From DAOUKH01 sp965207995 (GTDB lineage: Bacteria > Chloroflexota > Dehalococcoidia > SHYB01): 64,000 nt of DNA. The stretch's first letter is position 1; each line of letters starts with the position of its first letter. The position numbers and the translations under genes were made by a program. The stretch is taken from NCBI GenBank assembly GCA_965207995.1, contig OZ242299.1, positions 1,240,001-1,304,000 on the forward strand, read 5' to 3'. This document shows, piece by piece, positions 41,833 to 53,082 of this stretch. Below the pieces are notes generated by a model, which saw nothing but the letters and a program-made list of their open reading frames with translations, was not told the origin of the DNA and ran no database searches.

Positions 41833-42963
41833 CTAGGCCGCGTCGAGCTTGAAGAGCTTGACGGCGTTGTCGACGAGGATCTTGCGGCGCTCGGGCTCGG
41901 GGACGTCGGCGAGGGCCGCCTCGCGCGTCTCCTTGCTCTTGGGGTAGGTCGAGGTCGTGTGGGGGAAGTCGGTCTCCCAGATGATGTTGTCGACGCCGAT
42001 GTGGCGGCGCATCTCGATGCCGACCCGCTCGTACCAGAAGTTGGCGTAGACGTTGGAGCGGAAGTAGTCGCTCGGCTTCCGCGACATGCCGTCCTTCCAG
42101 CACTCCATTACGGTGTACTCGTGGTCGAGCGTTTCAAGCAGGTAGGGAATCCAGCCGAGGCCGCTCTCGACGGTGATCATCTTGACCGACGGGAAGCGCT
42201 CCAGCACGCCGCTGAAGAGGAGGTTGGTGAGGACGCGGACGTTGGCGGTGATCGAGTTCGAGTCCTCGATGGCCTTCCAGACGGCGGGGGCGAACTTCTC
42301 CCACGGCCGGAACTGCGCCCGGTCGACGTGGAGGCAGACGGGCAGCCCGGTCTCGGCGCAGGCCGCCCACAGCGGGTCCCACGACGCCTCGTTGAAGTGC
42401 GGCAGGCCCAGCGCCTCGGTGGCGCCGTGCCAGATGACGCCGCGGTGGCCGAGTGCGGCGGCGCGGCGGACCTCGTCGGCGGCGGCCTCGGCGTCCCACA
42501 TCGGGGCGATGCAGAGCGGCACGAAGCGGGGGCTGACGTCGGCCCATTCCTCGATCAGCCAGTCGTTGTAGGCCTGGATGCAGGCGAGGCGCCACTCAGG
42601 TTCGCCGCGGTGGATGAAGGCGCCGCGGGCGATGCCGGCCATGTTGGGGAAGAAAGTGTGGACGTCGGTGTGGTCGGCGTCCATGGCCGCGAGCCGTTCG
42701 GCGGGGACGTAAGCGGCGCGGGGGACCTCCTCCCACCGCTTCGGCGCGGTGCGGCGGTCGGGCATCAGGCTGGCGACGACGGCGAGGCCGCCCAGCGGCT
42801 CCTCGTTCATCAGCCACGTCTCGGTGCCGTCGTCGAGCTCGAAGAGCCGCGGGATGCGGTCGCCCCACTGGGCCTTGGACATGCGGGCGGTCCAGGTGTC
42901 GGGCGCCTCCTGGACGTGGTCGTCCGTCGAGATGGCGCCGAACTTGAGCTCGATCTTCGGCAT
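41833..42963 (-). CDS. Amidohydrolase family 2 protein
   Basis: 376 residues. The start AISTDDHVQEAPDTWTARM carries the D-x-H metal motif. The middle has TDVHTFFPNMAGIARG and LPVCLHVDRAQFRPWE, with a ligand His. The C-terminal half has MITVESGLGWIPYLLE, then IIWETDFPHTTSTYP (catalytic Asp) and KILVDNAVKLFKLD. It is the third amidohydrolase_2 here and differs from the other two in its N-terminal third. GGAGG precedes the ATG. It is divergent from the AbrB/PIN pair. Confidence 0.88.
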   Translation of the reverse strand: MPKIELKFGAISTDDHVQEAPDTWTARMSKAQWGDRIPRLFELDDGTETWLMNEEPLGGLAVVASLMPDRRTAPKRWEEVPRAAYVPAERLAAMDADHTDVHTFFPNMAGIARGAFIHRGEPEWRLACIQAYNDWLIEEWADVSPRFVPLCIAPMWDAEAAADEVRRAAALGHRGVIWHGATEALGLPHFNEASWDPLWAACAETGLPVCLHVDRAQFRPWEKFAPAVWKAIEDSNSITANVRVLTNLLFSGVLERFPSVKMITVESGLGWIPYLLETLDHEYTVMECWKDGMSRKPSDYFRSNVYANFWYERVGIEMRRHIGVDNIIWETDFPHTTSTYPKSKETREAALADVPEPERRKILVDNAVKLFKLDAA

Positions 42964-43027
42964 GGAGGCACCTCCGCCGTTCTGGTGGGCAGCCGGATTC
43001 TACACGAACGCGCCGGCGTGCCCGCCC

Positions 43028-43057
43028 TTGCGACCACGGGCCGCCGCTTGTTATGCT
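43028..43057 (+). promoter_or_regulatory. Candidate promoter for the AbrB/PIN module
   Basis: TTGCGA (43028-43033), an 18-base spacer and TATGCT (43052-43057). An AT-rich leader with GGGAGAAAG precedes the antitoxin ATG at 43104. Confidence 0.4.
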
Positions 43058-43103
43058 GAAAAGTAAGGTAAAGCAGGAAATACATTGGGAGAAAGAAAAA
43101 GCC

Positions 43104-43337
43104 ATGATTGAATCAAAAATCACAGCCAAGGGACAAACTACCTTGCCGAAGGCCGTCCGCGAGGCCCTTGCCGTAGAGGCAGGGGATCGTGTGCGCTACA
43201 CCATCCACGACGGAGAAGTTCGGATCACGCCGTTACGGCCTATTTCCCGGCTCTATGGCGTGCTGCAATACGACGGCCCGGCGAAGACCCTAGATGAAAT
43301 GGAAGAGGGCATCGCCTCCGGAGCTTGTGACTCATGA
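43104..43337 (+). CDS. AbrB/MazE/SpoVT-family antitoxin
   Basis: 77 residues. The N-terminal swapped-hairpin DNA-binding domain reads IESKITAKGQTTLPKAVREALAVEAGDRVRYTIHDGEVRITPL in outline, and the C-terminal acidic tail (YDGPAKTLDEMEEGIASGACDS) would contact the toxin. I start at the ATG at 43104, preceded by GGGAGAAAG, and not at 43053. It overlaps the PIN toxin gene by 4 bases (ATGA). AbrB-type antitoxins repress their own operon together with the toxin. Confidence 0.9.
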   Translation: MIESKITAKGQTTLPKAVREALAVEAGDRVRYTIHDGEVRITPLRPISRLYGVLQYDGPAKTLDEMEEGIASGACDS

Positions 43338-43744
43338 TCGCCGTCGATAGCAACGTGCTCGTACGATACCTAGTACGCGACGACCTAGCGCAAGCTGAGG
43401 CAGCCCGAGCCTTGTTGGAAGGACTAACGCCGGAACAGCCCGGCTTCATCTGTCGTGAGGTTGTGCTGGAAGTCGTTTGGGTGTTGGGGCGCACCTATCG
43501 GTTTCCTCGCGACCGCATCGCGCACGTGCTGACGGAGCTCGCCGCCACTGAGAACCTCGTGATTGAGGCCGTCGACGACGTTGCCCGCGCCGCCATCAGC
43601 TTTCAGCAGGGCGGGGCCGGGTTCTCGGACCTGATGATCGCCGCCGCTGCCGAACGGGCCGGAGCCCACCCTCTCTACACCTTCGACCGCGCCCTCGCTC
43701 GCGTGGAAGGCGTCTCCCTTCTCGATAACCGCCCATCCGTTTGA
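43334..43744 (+). CDS. PIN-domain ribonuclease toxin (VapC-like)
   Basis: 136 residues with the PIN active-site acids in place: Asp 5 (AVDSNVLVRYLV), Glu 46 (VVLEVVWVL), Asp 99 (GFSDLMIAA) and Asp 118 (YTFDRALA). VapC-type toxins cleave tRNA or rRNA in a Mg-dependent way and are held inactive by the antitoxin encoded just upstream. Spacing and overlap are typical of vapBC-type modules. The stop codon lies within the TTGACA of the next gene's promoter. Confidence 0.92.
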   Translation: MIAVDSNVLVRYLVRDDLAQAEAARALLEGLTPEQPGFICREVVLEVVWVLGRTYRFPRDRIAHVLTELAATENLVIEAVDDVARAAISFQQGGAGFSDLMIAAAAERAGAHPLYTFDRALARVEGVSLLDNRPSV

Positions 43745-43769
43745 CACCCCAGGGGCCCCTCTCTAGACT
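43741..43769 (+). promoter_or_regulatory. Promoter for enoyl-CoA hydratase gene
   Basis: A consensus TTGACA (43741-43746), a 17-base spacer and TAGACT (43764-43769), overlapping the PIN toxin stop codon. It lies 35 bases before the ATG at 43805. Confidence 0.65.
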
Positions 43770-43804
43770 TGCCCCGATTCCCACGCAACAGGAGCACAAC
43801 CCTC

Positions 43805-44599
43805 ATGGCCCCAGGAGACGTCCTCTACGAAAAAGACGGCCAGCTCGCCATCATCACCATCAACCGGCCCCACCGCATGAACGCCCTCACGATGGCCGGC
43901 TGGACCTACGAGATGGCCGAGATCTGGGAGGACTTCCAGAACGACCGCTCCCTGCGCGTGGCGATCCTGACCGCCGTCGGCGACAAGGCCTTCTGCGCCG
44001 GGGTCGACGTCAAGGAGACGGCGGAGCGCAACGCCGCCGGCGAGAAGCGCGACCCCGAGGCCCCCGGCGTCAAAGCCTCGCCGTGGCAGAACGGGGTGCG
44101 CAAGCCGGTGATCTGCGCGGTCAACGGCATCGTCGGCGGCGGCGGGCTGATGCTCGTCGCCGACAGCGACGTCGTCATCTGCAACGAGAACGCCGCCTTC
44201 TTCAACCCCGGCGTCGGCGTCGGCATCGCGGCGATGGTCGGGCAGGTACTCTGGGCGAAGAGCATCCCCTTCCACGCCAACATGCGGATCGCCCTGATGG
44301 GCCCCCATGAGCGCATCGGCCCGGAGCGCGCCTACGAACTGGGCATCGTCACCGAGGTCGTCCGCGACAAGCCCCTGCTCGACCGCGCCAAGGAGATCGC
44401 GGAGACGATGCTGCGCAACTCGCCCGCCGCGATGATGGCGGCCAAGGCGATCCTCTGGAACGCCCTCGAGCACAGCTACACCGCCGCCCAGGAAGGGCAG
44501 TCCACCATCGGCCGCACCCTCTCCGGCCACCCCGACCAGATCGAAGGGCCCAAAGCCTTCGCCGAGAAGCGCAAGCCCAACTGGGCCGACCCTGAATAG
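43805..44599 (+). CDS. Enoyl-CoA hydratase/isomerase family protein
   Basis: A 264-residue crotonase-fold protein: LAIITINRPHRMNALTMAGW, the first oxyanion segment GDKAFCAGVDVKE, the second VNGIVGGGGLMLVADSD, and AFFNPGVGVGIAAMVG where hydratases carry a catalytic Glu. The absence of that Glu suggests an isomerase, hydrolase or other crotonase activity. The ATG at 43805 follows AGGAG; an upstream TTG at 43769 would lie in the promoter. It is a single-gene transcript bounded downstream by a repeat hairpin. Confidence 0.9.
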   Translation: MAPGDVLYEKDGQLAIITINRPHRMNALTMAGWTYEMAEIWEDFQNDRSLRVAILTAVGDKAFCAGVDVKETAERNAAGEKRDPEAPGVKASPWQNGVRKPVICAVNGIVGGGGLMLVADSDVVICNENAAFFNPGVGVGIAAMVGQVLWAKSIPFHANMRIALMGPHERIGPERAYELGIVTEVVRDKPLLDRAKEIAETMLRNSPAAMMAAKAILWNALEHSYTAAQEGQSTIGRTLSGHPDQIEGPKAFAEKRKPNWADPE

Positions 44600-44609
44600 G
44601 GCCACCCTT

Positions 44610-44690
44610 AAGCCTCTCCCCCTTTGGGGGAGACTTGAGAGAGGGCGCGCGCCGTCAGGCGCGCGAGCGCCCGCAGGGCGCTGCTCTTCA
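44610..44690. repeat. Dispersed CTCTCCC palindrome, copy 3
   Basis: GCCTCTCCCCC-TTT-GGGGGAGAC with the tail TTGAGAGAGGGC, followed by a second GC-rich palindrome (GCGCGCGCC/GGCGCGCG and GCGCCC/GGGCGC). The same order, hairpin, GAGAGAGGGC tail, then a GCGCC palindrome, occurs at 59596, showing one repeat family. Confidence 0.7.
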
Positions 44691-44700
44691 CGCCGCCCCC

Positions 44701-44729
44701 TTCTGACGCGGCGGCGTCCGCGCTACAAT
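44701..44729 (+). promoter_or_regulatory. Candidate uvrA promoter
   Basis: TTCTGA (44701-44706), a 17-base spacer and TACAAT (44724-44729). The -10 box covers an in-frame ATG at 44728, which argues for the uvrA start at 44776. Confidence 0.5.
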
Positions 44730-44775
44730 GGCTTGCGCCCCCTCCCCCGGCGCAACCTTCGCAACTGGAACGGCG

Positions 44776-47740
<2,965 letters not shown>

Positions 47741-47742
<2 letters not shown>

Positions 47743-47760
47743 GGGGCTACGCTCCCCCCT
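47741..47760 (+). terminator. Weak hairpin after uvrA
   Basis: AGGGGG (47741-47746) can pair with CCCCCT (47755-47760) directly over the uvrA stop. It has no clean T-run, so it is only a possible transcription end. Confidence 0.3.
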
Positions 47761-47771
47761 GTCAGGGGTCT

Positions 47772-47909
47772 GTTCTTCAGTTGTACGCAGCCCAAGCTTG
47801 CAATCGGACGATAGTTAAACTTTCAATTGAACGCAGGATAAAGTTGCAATCAGACGACTCATAAACTTGCAATTGGACGACTACTAACGTTACGATTGGA
47901 CGATGCAGG
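47772..47909 (+). repeat. Six tandem 23-bp iterons entering the DUF4143 gene
   Basis: Six head-to-tail units of exactly 23 bp (starting at 47772, 47795, 47818, 47841, 47864 and 47887) share a core like TTGCAATTGGACGA followed by an AT-rich TAATAAA-like segment. The first copy is the most diverged. The last contains the ATG of the ATPase gene (GGACGATGC). The block is far AT-richer than its surroundings. There are no spacers, so it is not CRISPR. Regular spacing of about two helical turns suggests binding sites for a protein, possibly the encoded ATPase or a regulator of it. Confidence 0.85.
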
Positions 47910-49198
47910 AAACCACGCTTTACAGACGCTACGCGGAAATCCCCCTGGTGGAAGCGCTGGCGGATTCGCCTGCCGTACTAGTGAACGGGCCGCGGCAGTG
48001 TGGCAAGACGACGCTCGTCCGTTTGGTGGGCGAACCTAGAGGTTACGATTTCATCAGCTTCGATGATGACGTGGCCCACGCCGCCGCGGAAACCGACCCG
48101 GCCGGGTTTGTCGCCGGACTGCCGGAACGGGTGATCCTGGACGAAGTGCAGCGCGTTCCTTCTCTCTTCACCGCTTTGAAGCGAGAAATAGACCGCGATC
48201 GTATTCCCGGTCGATTCCTCCTGACAGGCTCCTCCCAGGTACTCTTGCTGCCGTCGCTGTCGGATTCCCTGGCAGGTCGCCTGGAAGTCCTTCCCCTCCA
48301 CCCCCTGTCACAATGCGAGATAGACAAGGGCACCCCCAGTTTCTTGGATGATTTGTTTCGCGGAGCGTTCGAAACTTCAACTACCGACCGTCTCGGCGAC
48401 GAGTTGGCGCTACGCGTAGCATCCGGTGGGTATCCGGCAGCGTTGACGCGCTCAACCGTCCGCCGCCGCGCCAACTGGTACCGGAATCACGTCGACACAC
48501 AACTCCAGCGGGACGTGCGGGACATGTCTAGAGTCAGGTCTCTCGACGTAATGCCGCGGTTGCTCACCGCTGCTGCCTCGCAAACGGCCCGCTTGTACAA
48601 CCTTTCTGATTTAGCGTCGCCTTTCCAGGTCAGCCGCCCCACAATCGGCGAGTACGTTGGACTCTTGGACCGTCTGTTTCTCATTGAGAGGCTTCCGCCT
48701 TGGCACAGCAACCGGCTGAGCCGTCTGGTCAAGACCCCAAAGCTGCACATCGGAGATACCGGCGTCGGGTGCGCCCTGCTAGGGCTCGACGACAAAGCCC
48801 TGACCCAAGACCGATCGGTATTCGGGCAGCTCCTGGAGACTTTCGCGTTGCAGGAGTTGAAACGCCAAGCCGTTTGCCAGGAGCAGCCAATGTCGTTCTA
48901 CCACTATCGGGACAAGGACCAAGTGGAAGTAGATATCGTCATTGAGCGGGGCGTCACGGCCGTGGCCGGCGTAGAAGTAAAGGCCTCCGCCACTGTCTTC
49001 CCGTCGGATTTTCGCGGTCTGCACAAGTTGAAGCAGGCCGTCGGGGACAGGTTTGCGAGTGGCGTCGTGCTCTACGACGGGGAGATAGCCTCCAGCTTTG
49101 GTGACCAAATGTTTGCCGTGCCAATGCGCCGCTTGTGTGAAGGCCGGAGTGTTGGGTTGGACTCGTTTGTCTTGGACAGGGACCGCTTGGCTCCCTAG
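47903..49198 (+). CDS. AAA ATPase with C-terminal DUF4143
   Basis: 431 residues. The N-terminal AAA_14 domain has Walker A GPRQCGKTTL (29-38), Walker B VILDEVQ (77-83), sensor-like LLTGSSQVLL (107-116) and DSLAGR (121-126). The C-terminal DUF4143 has ARLYNLSDLASPFQVSRPTIGEYVGLLDRLFLIERLP in outline, LHIGDTGVGCALLG, and a PD-(D/E)XK-like VEVDIVIERG...GVEVKAS. The family is widespread, poorly understood and often mobile. It is AT-richer than its neighbours. Iterons run up to and across the start codon, implying autoregulation. There is no ribosome site other than the repeat itself. Confidence 0.9.
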   Translation: MQETTLYRRYAEIPLVEALADSPAVLVNGPRQCGKTTLVRLVGEPRGYDFISFDDDVAHAAAETDPAGFVAGLPERVILDEVQRVPSLFTALKREIDRDRIPGRFLLTGSSQVLLLPSLSDSLAGRLEVLPLHPLSQCEIDKGTPSFLDDLFRGAFETSTTDRLGDELALRVASGGYPAALTRSTVRRRANWYRNHVDTQLQRDVRDMSRVRSLDVMPRLLTAAASQTARLYNLSDLASPFQVSRPTIGEYVGLLDRLFLIERLPPWHSNRLSRLVKTPKLHIGDTGVGCALLGLDDKALTQDRSVFGQLLETFALQELKRQAVCQEQPMSFYHYRDKDQVEVDIVIERGVTAVAGVEVKASATVFPSDFRGLHKLKQAVGDRFASGVVLYDGEIASSFGDQMFAVPMRRLCEGRSVGLDSFVLDRDRLAP

Positions 49199-49256
49199 GG
49201 CAGCCAAGCGGATAGGCCTTGCGCCTGCGGGTCCGCCCCGCATTTCCCGCCGGTGC

Positions 49257-49262
49257 TATACT
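49257..49262 (+). promoter_or_regulatory. -10 box upstream of the nuo operon
   Basis: TATACT 85 bases before the nuoA GTG. No standard -35 is evident, so support is modest. Confidence 0.35.
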
Positions 49263-49346
49263 TCTGTTGGAGCGCCCGCGTCGAGCCCCTTTTCCGGGGT
49301 TCCGGCGCGGCGCAGGGCCTGGCGCTAGAGGGCGGAGCGTTACCGC

Positions 49347-49721
49347 GTGCTTGGCGAGTACTGGCAGGACTGGAGCGCGGTCCTCATCGCGACGGTGGGG
49401 GGCGCCCTCCTCGTCACCCTCTCCTTCGCCGCCGCGCTGATCGTCGCTCCCAAGGCCCGGTCCGTCCTCAAGGACCTCCCCTACGAGTGCGGCATCGTCC
49501 CCTCCGGCGAGCGCTACTCGCACATGCACTTCCGCTACTACCTCTTCGCCATCCTCTTCCTGATCTTCGACGTCGAGGCCGTCTTTCTCTTCCCGTGGGC
49601 CGTCGTCTTCCTCGACCCCGGGATCGTCCAAGCCGTCTTCTATGAGATGCTCATCTTCATGGGCATCCTCCTCTTCGGCCTCGCCTACGCTTGGAAGAAG
49701 GGAGCCCTCGATTGGAGATAG
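49347..49721 (+). CDS. nuoA: NADH-quinone oxidoreductase subunit A
   Basis: 124 residues, GTG start, three membrane helices. It has the conserved loop YECGIVPSGERYSHMHFRYYLFAILFLIFDVEAVFLFPW in outline (Cys in YECG, the FDVE motif). NuoA is a membrane-arm subunit near the quinone site. It is the first gene of an 11-gene operon with 4-base overlaps between most members. nuoB starts within its last codons. Confidence 0.95.
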   Translation: MLGEYWQDWSAVLIATVGGALLVTLSFAAALIVAPKARSVLKDLPYECGIVPSGERYSHMHFRYYLFAILFLIFDVEAVFLFPWAVVFLDPGIVQAVFYEMLIFMGILLFGLAYAWKKGALDWR

Positions 49722-50242
49722 AGGTCAACCCGAAGCGGCTCTGGCCGGGGTCGAGCAACCTGCAGAAGAGCGGCGCGCCCGGCGTCGTCACCGGCACCAT
49801 CGACCACTTCATCTCGATGGCGCGCAAGTCGTCGCTTTGGCCGCTGCAGTTCGGCCTCGCCTGCTGCGCCATCGAGATGATCAGCACCTACATGGCGCAC
49901 CACGACCTCGACCGCTTCGGCATCGTGACCTGGCCCTCGCCCCGGCAGTCCGACGTCATGATCGTCGCCGGCACCGTCGTCAAGAAGATGGCCGAGCCGA
50001 TCAAGCTGCTCTACGAGCAGATGCCGTCCCCGAAGTGGGTCATCGCCATGGGGAGCTGCGCCACCTGCGGCGGGCCGTACACCAAGTCCTACTCCGTGGT
50101 GATGGGCGTCGACAAGATCATCCCCGTCGACATCTACGTGCCGGGCTGTCCGCCCCGGCCCGAGGCCCTCATGGACGGCCTCATCAAGCTCCAAGACAAG
50201 ATCATGAAAGAGACCGGCGGACGTGGCCGACCGAGCGCCTAA
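49712..50242 (+). CDS. nuoB: NADH-quinone oxidoreductase subunit B
   Basis: 176 residues from the TTG at 49712, seven bases after AGGGAG; an earlier TTG at 49691 lacks a ribosome site. It carries the N2 iron-sulphur ligands in LACCAIEM, MGSCATCGGPY and VPGCPPRPEAL. N2 hands electrons to quinone. The N-terminal RKSSLWPLQFGLACCA segment is typical. It overlaps nuoA by 10 bases and nuoC by 20. Confidence 0.95.
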   Translation: MEIEVNPKRLWPGSSNLQKSGAPGVVTGTIDHFISMARKSSLWPLQFGLACCAIEMISTYMAHHDLDRFGIVTWPSPRQSDVMIVAGTVVKKMAEPIKLLYEQMPSPKWVIAMGSCATCGGPYTKSYSVVMGVDKIIPVDIYVPGCPPRPEALMDGLIKLQDKIMKETGGRGRPSA

Positions 50243-50789
50243 GGCCCCCGAAGCGCACCGCGTCGAGGACCCCGCCATGGAGGCCCGCCTCCGCGAGGTC
50301 TACGCCGGCTTCGACGCCGAGGTCGGCTACATGGTCGACCGCGTCGCCCTCACCATCCCCCGCGAGCGCATCGCCGACGCCGCCCGCGTCGCCAAGGACG
50401 ACGACCGGCTCCAGATCGACTACCTGGGCTGCCTCTCCGTCGCCGAGTACGAGGACGCCTTCCAGGCCGTCTACGTCCTCTGGTCCACCACCCTCCGCCA
50501 CGGCTTCGCCCTGAAGACGAACGCCCCCAAGGACGACCCCGCCATCCCGTCGGTGACGCCGGTGTGGCGGGGCGCCGACTGGCACGAGCGCGAGGGCGCC
50601 GAGCTCTTCGGCGTCACCTTCACCGGCCACCCTAACCCCGGCTTCCTCCTGCTGTTCGACGAATTCGAGGGCAAGCACCCGCTCCGGAAGGACTACCCCT
50701 TCGAGGAGACCGCCGAGTGGGTCGAGGATGAATCGCCCCGCTGGGAGACGCCACTCGACGACGAGGCCCTGGAGGACCGCACTCGATGA
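50223..50789 (+). CDS. nuoC: NADH-quinone oxidoreductase subunit C
   Basis: 188 residues, GTG start overlapping nuoB. The 30-kDa subunit signature is present: WRGADWHEREGAELFGVTFTGHPN and LRKDYPFEE. The N-terminal half is less conserved, as usual. It supports NuoD in the peripheral arm. It overlaps nuoD by 4 bases. Confidence 0.93.
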   Translation: MADRAPKAPEAHRVEDPAMEARLREVYAGFDAEVGYMVDRVALTIPRERIADAARVAKDDDRLQIDYLGCLSVAEYEDAFQAVYVLWSTTLRHGFALKTNAPKDDPAIPSVTPVWRGADWHEREGAELFGVTFTGHPNPGFLLLFDEFEGKHPLRKDYPFEETAEWVEDESPRWETPLDDEALEDRTR

Positions 50790-51952
50790 CCTCCGAACCC
50801 ACGGTCAGCCCCGCCGCGGCCATGGACGACGCCGCACCCGACCACGGCCTCGAATGCGTCGACATGCTGCTCAACATGGGGCCGCAACACCCCAGCACGC
50901 ACGGCGTCTTCCGCATGATCCTGACGGTTGAAGGCGAGCGCATCGTCGACGCCGAGCCCGTCATCGGCTATCTGCACCGCGGCTCCGAGAAGCTCTGCGA
51001 GCGCGAGAACTACCGGCAGATCATCACCCTCTTCGACCGCCTCGACTACGTCGCCAACTTCAACAACGAGCTCGTCTTCTGCCTTGCCGCCGAGAAGCTG
51101 ATGGGCATCGAGGCGCCGGAGCGCGCGCAGCTGGTCCGCATCATCCTCTGCGAGCTCAACCGCATCTCAAGCCACATGCTCTTCTACGGCGCGTTCGGCA
51201 CCGATGTCGGCATCTTCGGCACCGCCTTCATGTACGGCTTCCGCGAGCGCGAGGAGATCCAGCAACTCTTCGAAAGCGTCAGCGGCGCGCGCATGATGCA
51301 CAGCTACATCCGGGTCGGCGGCGTGGCCCAAGACCTCCCGGACGGCTTCGTCCCCCGCGTCCGCGGCGCGCTCGACCGCATCCGCCGCGCCATCGACGAG
51401 GCCGACCGTCTCCTCACCTTCAGTGAGATCATGCTGGAACGCACCCGCAACGTGGGCGCTATCGCCGGCCCCGACGCCGTCGACTGGGGCCTCAGCGGCC
51501 CGGCGCTGCGGGCCAGCGGCATCCTCCACGACGTCCGCGTCGACGAGCCCTACGAGCTCTACGACCGCTTCACCTTCGACATCCCCCTCGGCGAGAACGG
51601 CGACTGCTGGGACCGCTACTGGGTCCGCATGGAAGAGATGCGCCAGTCCGCCGCCATCGTCGAGCAAGCCCTCGACATGCTCGATGATGGGCCGATACAG
51701 ACCCCCGTCGCCAAGTTCGGCTTCGTCAAGCCGCCCATCGGCGACGCCTACGCCCGCGGGGAGAACCCTAGGGGCGACTTCGGCGTCTATCTCGTCAGCC
51801 GCGGCCAGACCTCCCCCTACCGCGTCAAGATCAGGGCGCCGTCCTTCTCCAACCTGATGGCGCTGCGCGACCTCACCGTCGGCGCCTACATCGCCGACGC
51901 CGTGGTCATCCTCGGCTCCCTCGACATCGTGCTCGGCGAGGTCGACCGATGA
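50786..51952 (+). CDS. nuoD: NADH-quinone oxidoreductase subunit D
   Basis: 388 residues of the 49-kDa subunit family, related to hydrogenase large subunits. It has MGPQHPSTHGVFRM, VIGYLHRGSEKLCE, RLDYVANFNNELVF, RISSHMLFYGAFGTDVG, GDFGVYLVSRGQTSPYRVKIRAPSF and the C-terminal LGSLDIVLGEVDR. It forms the quinone pocket with NuoB. The C-terminus lies on the ATGA overlap with nuoH. Confidence 0.96.
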   Translation: MTSEPTVSPAAAMDDAAPDHGLECVDMLLNMGPQHPSTHGVFRMILTVEGERIVDAEPVIGYLHRGSEKLCERENYRQIITLFDRLDYVANFNNELVFCLAAEKLMGIEAPERAQLVRIILCELNRISSHMLFYGAFGTDVGIFGTAFMYGFREREEIQQLFESVSGARMMHSYIRVGGVAQDLPDGFVPRVRGALDRIRRAIDEADRLLTFSEIMLERTRNVGAIAGPDAVDWGLSGPALRASGILHDVRVDEPYELYDRFTFDIPLGENGDCWDRYWVRMEEMRQSAAIVEQALDMLDDGPIQTPVAKFGFVKPPIGDAYARGENPRGDFGVYLVSRGQTSPYRVKIRAPSFSNLMALRDLTVGAYIADAVVILGSLDIVLGEVDR

Positions 51953-53082
51953 CCTGGACCGACGCATGGTGGCTGATCGGGGCGGTCGCGATCTTCATCG
52001 CGTTCATCTCCTTCGCCGTGCTCGCGCTCACCTACGCCGAGCGCAAGGCGCTGGCCCGCATCCAGCAGCGCATCGGCCCCATGCGCACCGGGCCGTTCGG
52101 GCTCCTCCAGCCTGTCGCCGACGCCATGAAGCTGCTGACGAAGGAAGACTTGCTCCCCGGCAAGTCGGACAAGCTCTCGTTCTGGCTGGCGCCGCTGATC
52201 GTCTTCGTCCCCGCCTTCATGCTCTGGGTCACCGTCCCCTTCACTCAAGACCTGGTCATCCGCAACCTCGAGCTGGGGGCCTTCTACTTCATCGCCGTCT
52301 CCAGCGTCTCCGTCGCCGGCCTACTCATGGCGGGATGGGCCTCGTTCAACAAGTACGCCATGCTCGGCGCGGCGAGGGCCGCCGCCCAACTCATCAGCTA
52401 CGAGCTGCCCCTGATCGTCGCCGTGATCAGCGTCGTCATGGTCGCCGGCACCACCGACCTCACCGCCATCGTGACCGAGCAGGCGCCGCTCTGGTTCATC
52501 ATCCTCCAGCCCGCCGCCTTCGCCCTCTTCCTCCTCGCCGGGCTCGCCGAGGTCGGCCGCACCCCGTTCGACATACCCGTCGCCGAGTCCGAGGTCATGG
52601 GTGGCCCCTTCATCGAGTACAGCGGCATCCGCTGGTCGATGTTCTTCTTCGCCGAATACGCCAACACCTTCGCCATCGCCGTTCTCGCCACGCTGCTCTT
52701 CCTCGGCGGCTGGAGGGGGCCCGCGCCGGCGGGGGGATGGCTCGAGGACTTCGTCCAGGCCATGTGGATGCTCCTCAAGGTGTCGGCGGTGACCTTCCTC
52801 ATCTTCTGGATTCGCGCCAGCATCCCCCGGCTCCGCATCGATCAACTCATGGCGTTCGCCTGGAAGGTGCTCCTCCCGCTCGCCTTCGCCAACCTGGTGC
52901 TGACGGGTTTCTATCTCTTCTACGGCTGGCCCGATTGGGCTATAGTCCTTCTGTCGCTGGCGTTGCTGGCCGGCGCCGCGGCCCTCTACTACCGGAGGCG
53001 GCCCAGTCAGGTCTTGCGCCCCCGGACCACCCGGGTCCGCGTCGAGAAGGGCCGCATCACGGCACGGGAGCAGACCGCCTAG
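51949..53082 (+). CDS. nuoH: NADH-quinone oxidoreductase subunit H
   Basis: 377 residues with eight or so membrane helices. Signature loops are TYAERKALARIQQRIGPMRTGPFGLLQPVADAMKLLTKEDLLP in outline, PFDIPVAESEVMGGPFIEYSG and FIWIRASIPRLRIDQLMAFAWK-like FLIFWIRASIPRLR. It joins the quinone site to the proton channels. The C-terminal basic tail (RRRPSQVLRPRTTRVRVEKGR) is longer than in many homologues. Confidence 0.96.
   Translation: MTWTDAWWLIGAVAIFIAFISFAVLALTYAERKALARIQQRIGPMRTGPFGLLQPVADAMKLLTKEDLLPGKSDKLSFWLAPLIVFVPAFMLWVTVPFTQDLVIRNLELGAFYFIAVSSVSVAGLLMAGWASFNKYAMLGAARAAAQLISYELPLIVAVISVVMVAGTTDLTAIVTEQAPLWFIILQPAAFALFLLAGLAEVGRTPFDIPVAESEVMGGPFIEYSGIRWSMFFFAEYANTFAIAVLATLLFLGGWRGPAPAGGWLEDFVQAMWMLLKVSAVTFLIFWIRASIPRLRIDQLMAFAWKVLLPLAFANLVLTGFYLFYGWPDWAIVLLSLALLAGAAALYYRRRPSQVLRPRTTRVRVEKGRITAREQTA

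Noticed and set aside
44728..44775. Longer uvrA N-terminus starting at 44728
   Set aside because: The ATG overlaps the TACAAT -10 box and the added residues are not UvrA-like.
47772..47909. Tandem repeats considered as a CRISPR array
   Set aside because: Units are directly joined with no unique spacers, repeats are imperfect and the last lies in a coding sequence; no cas genes nearby.
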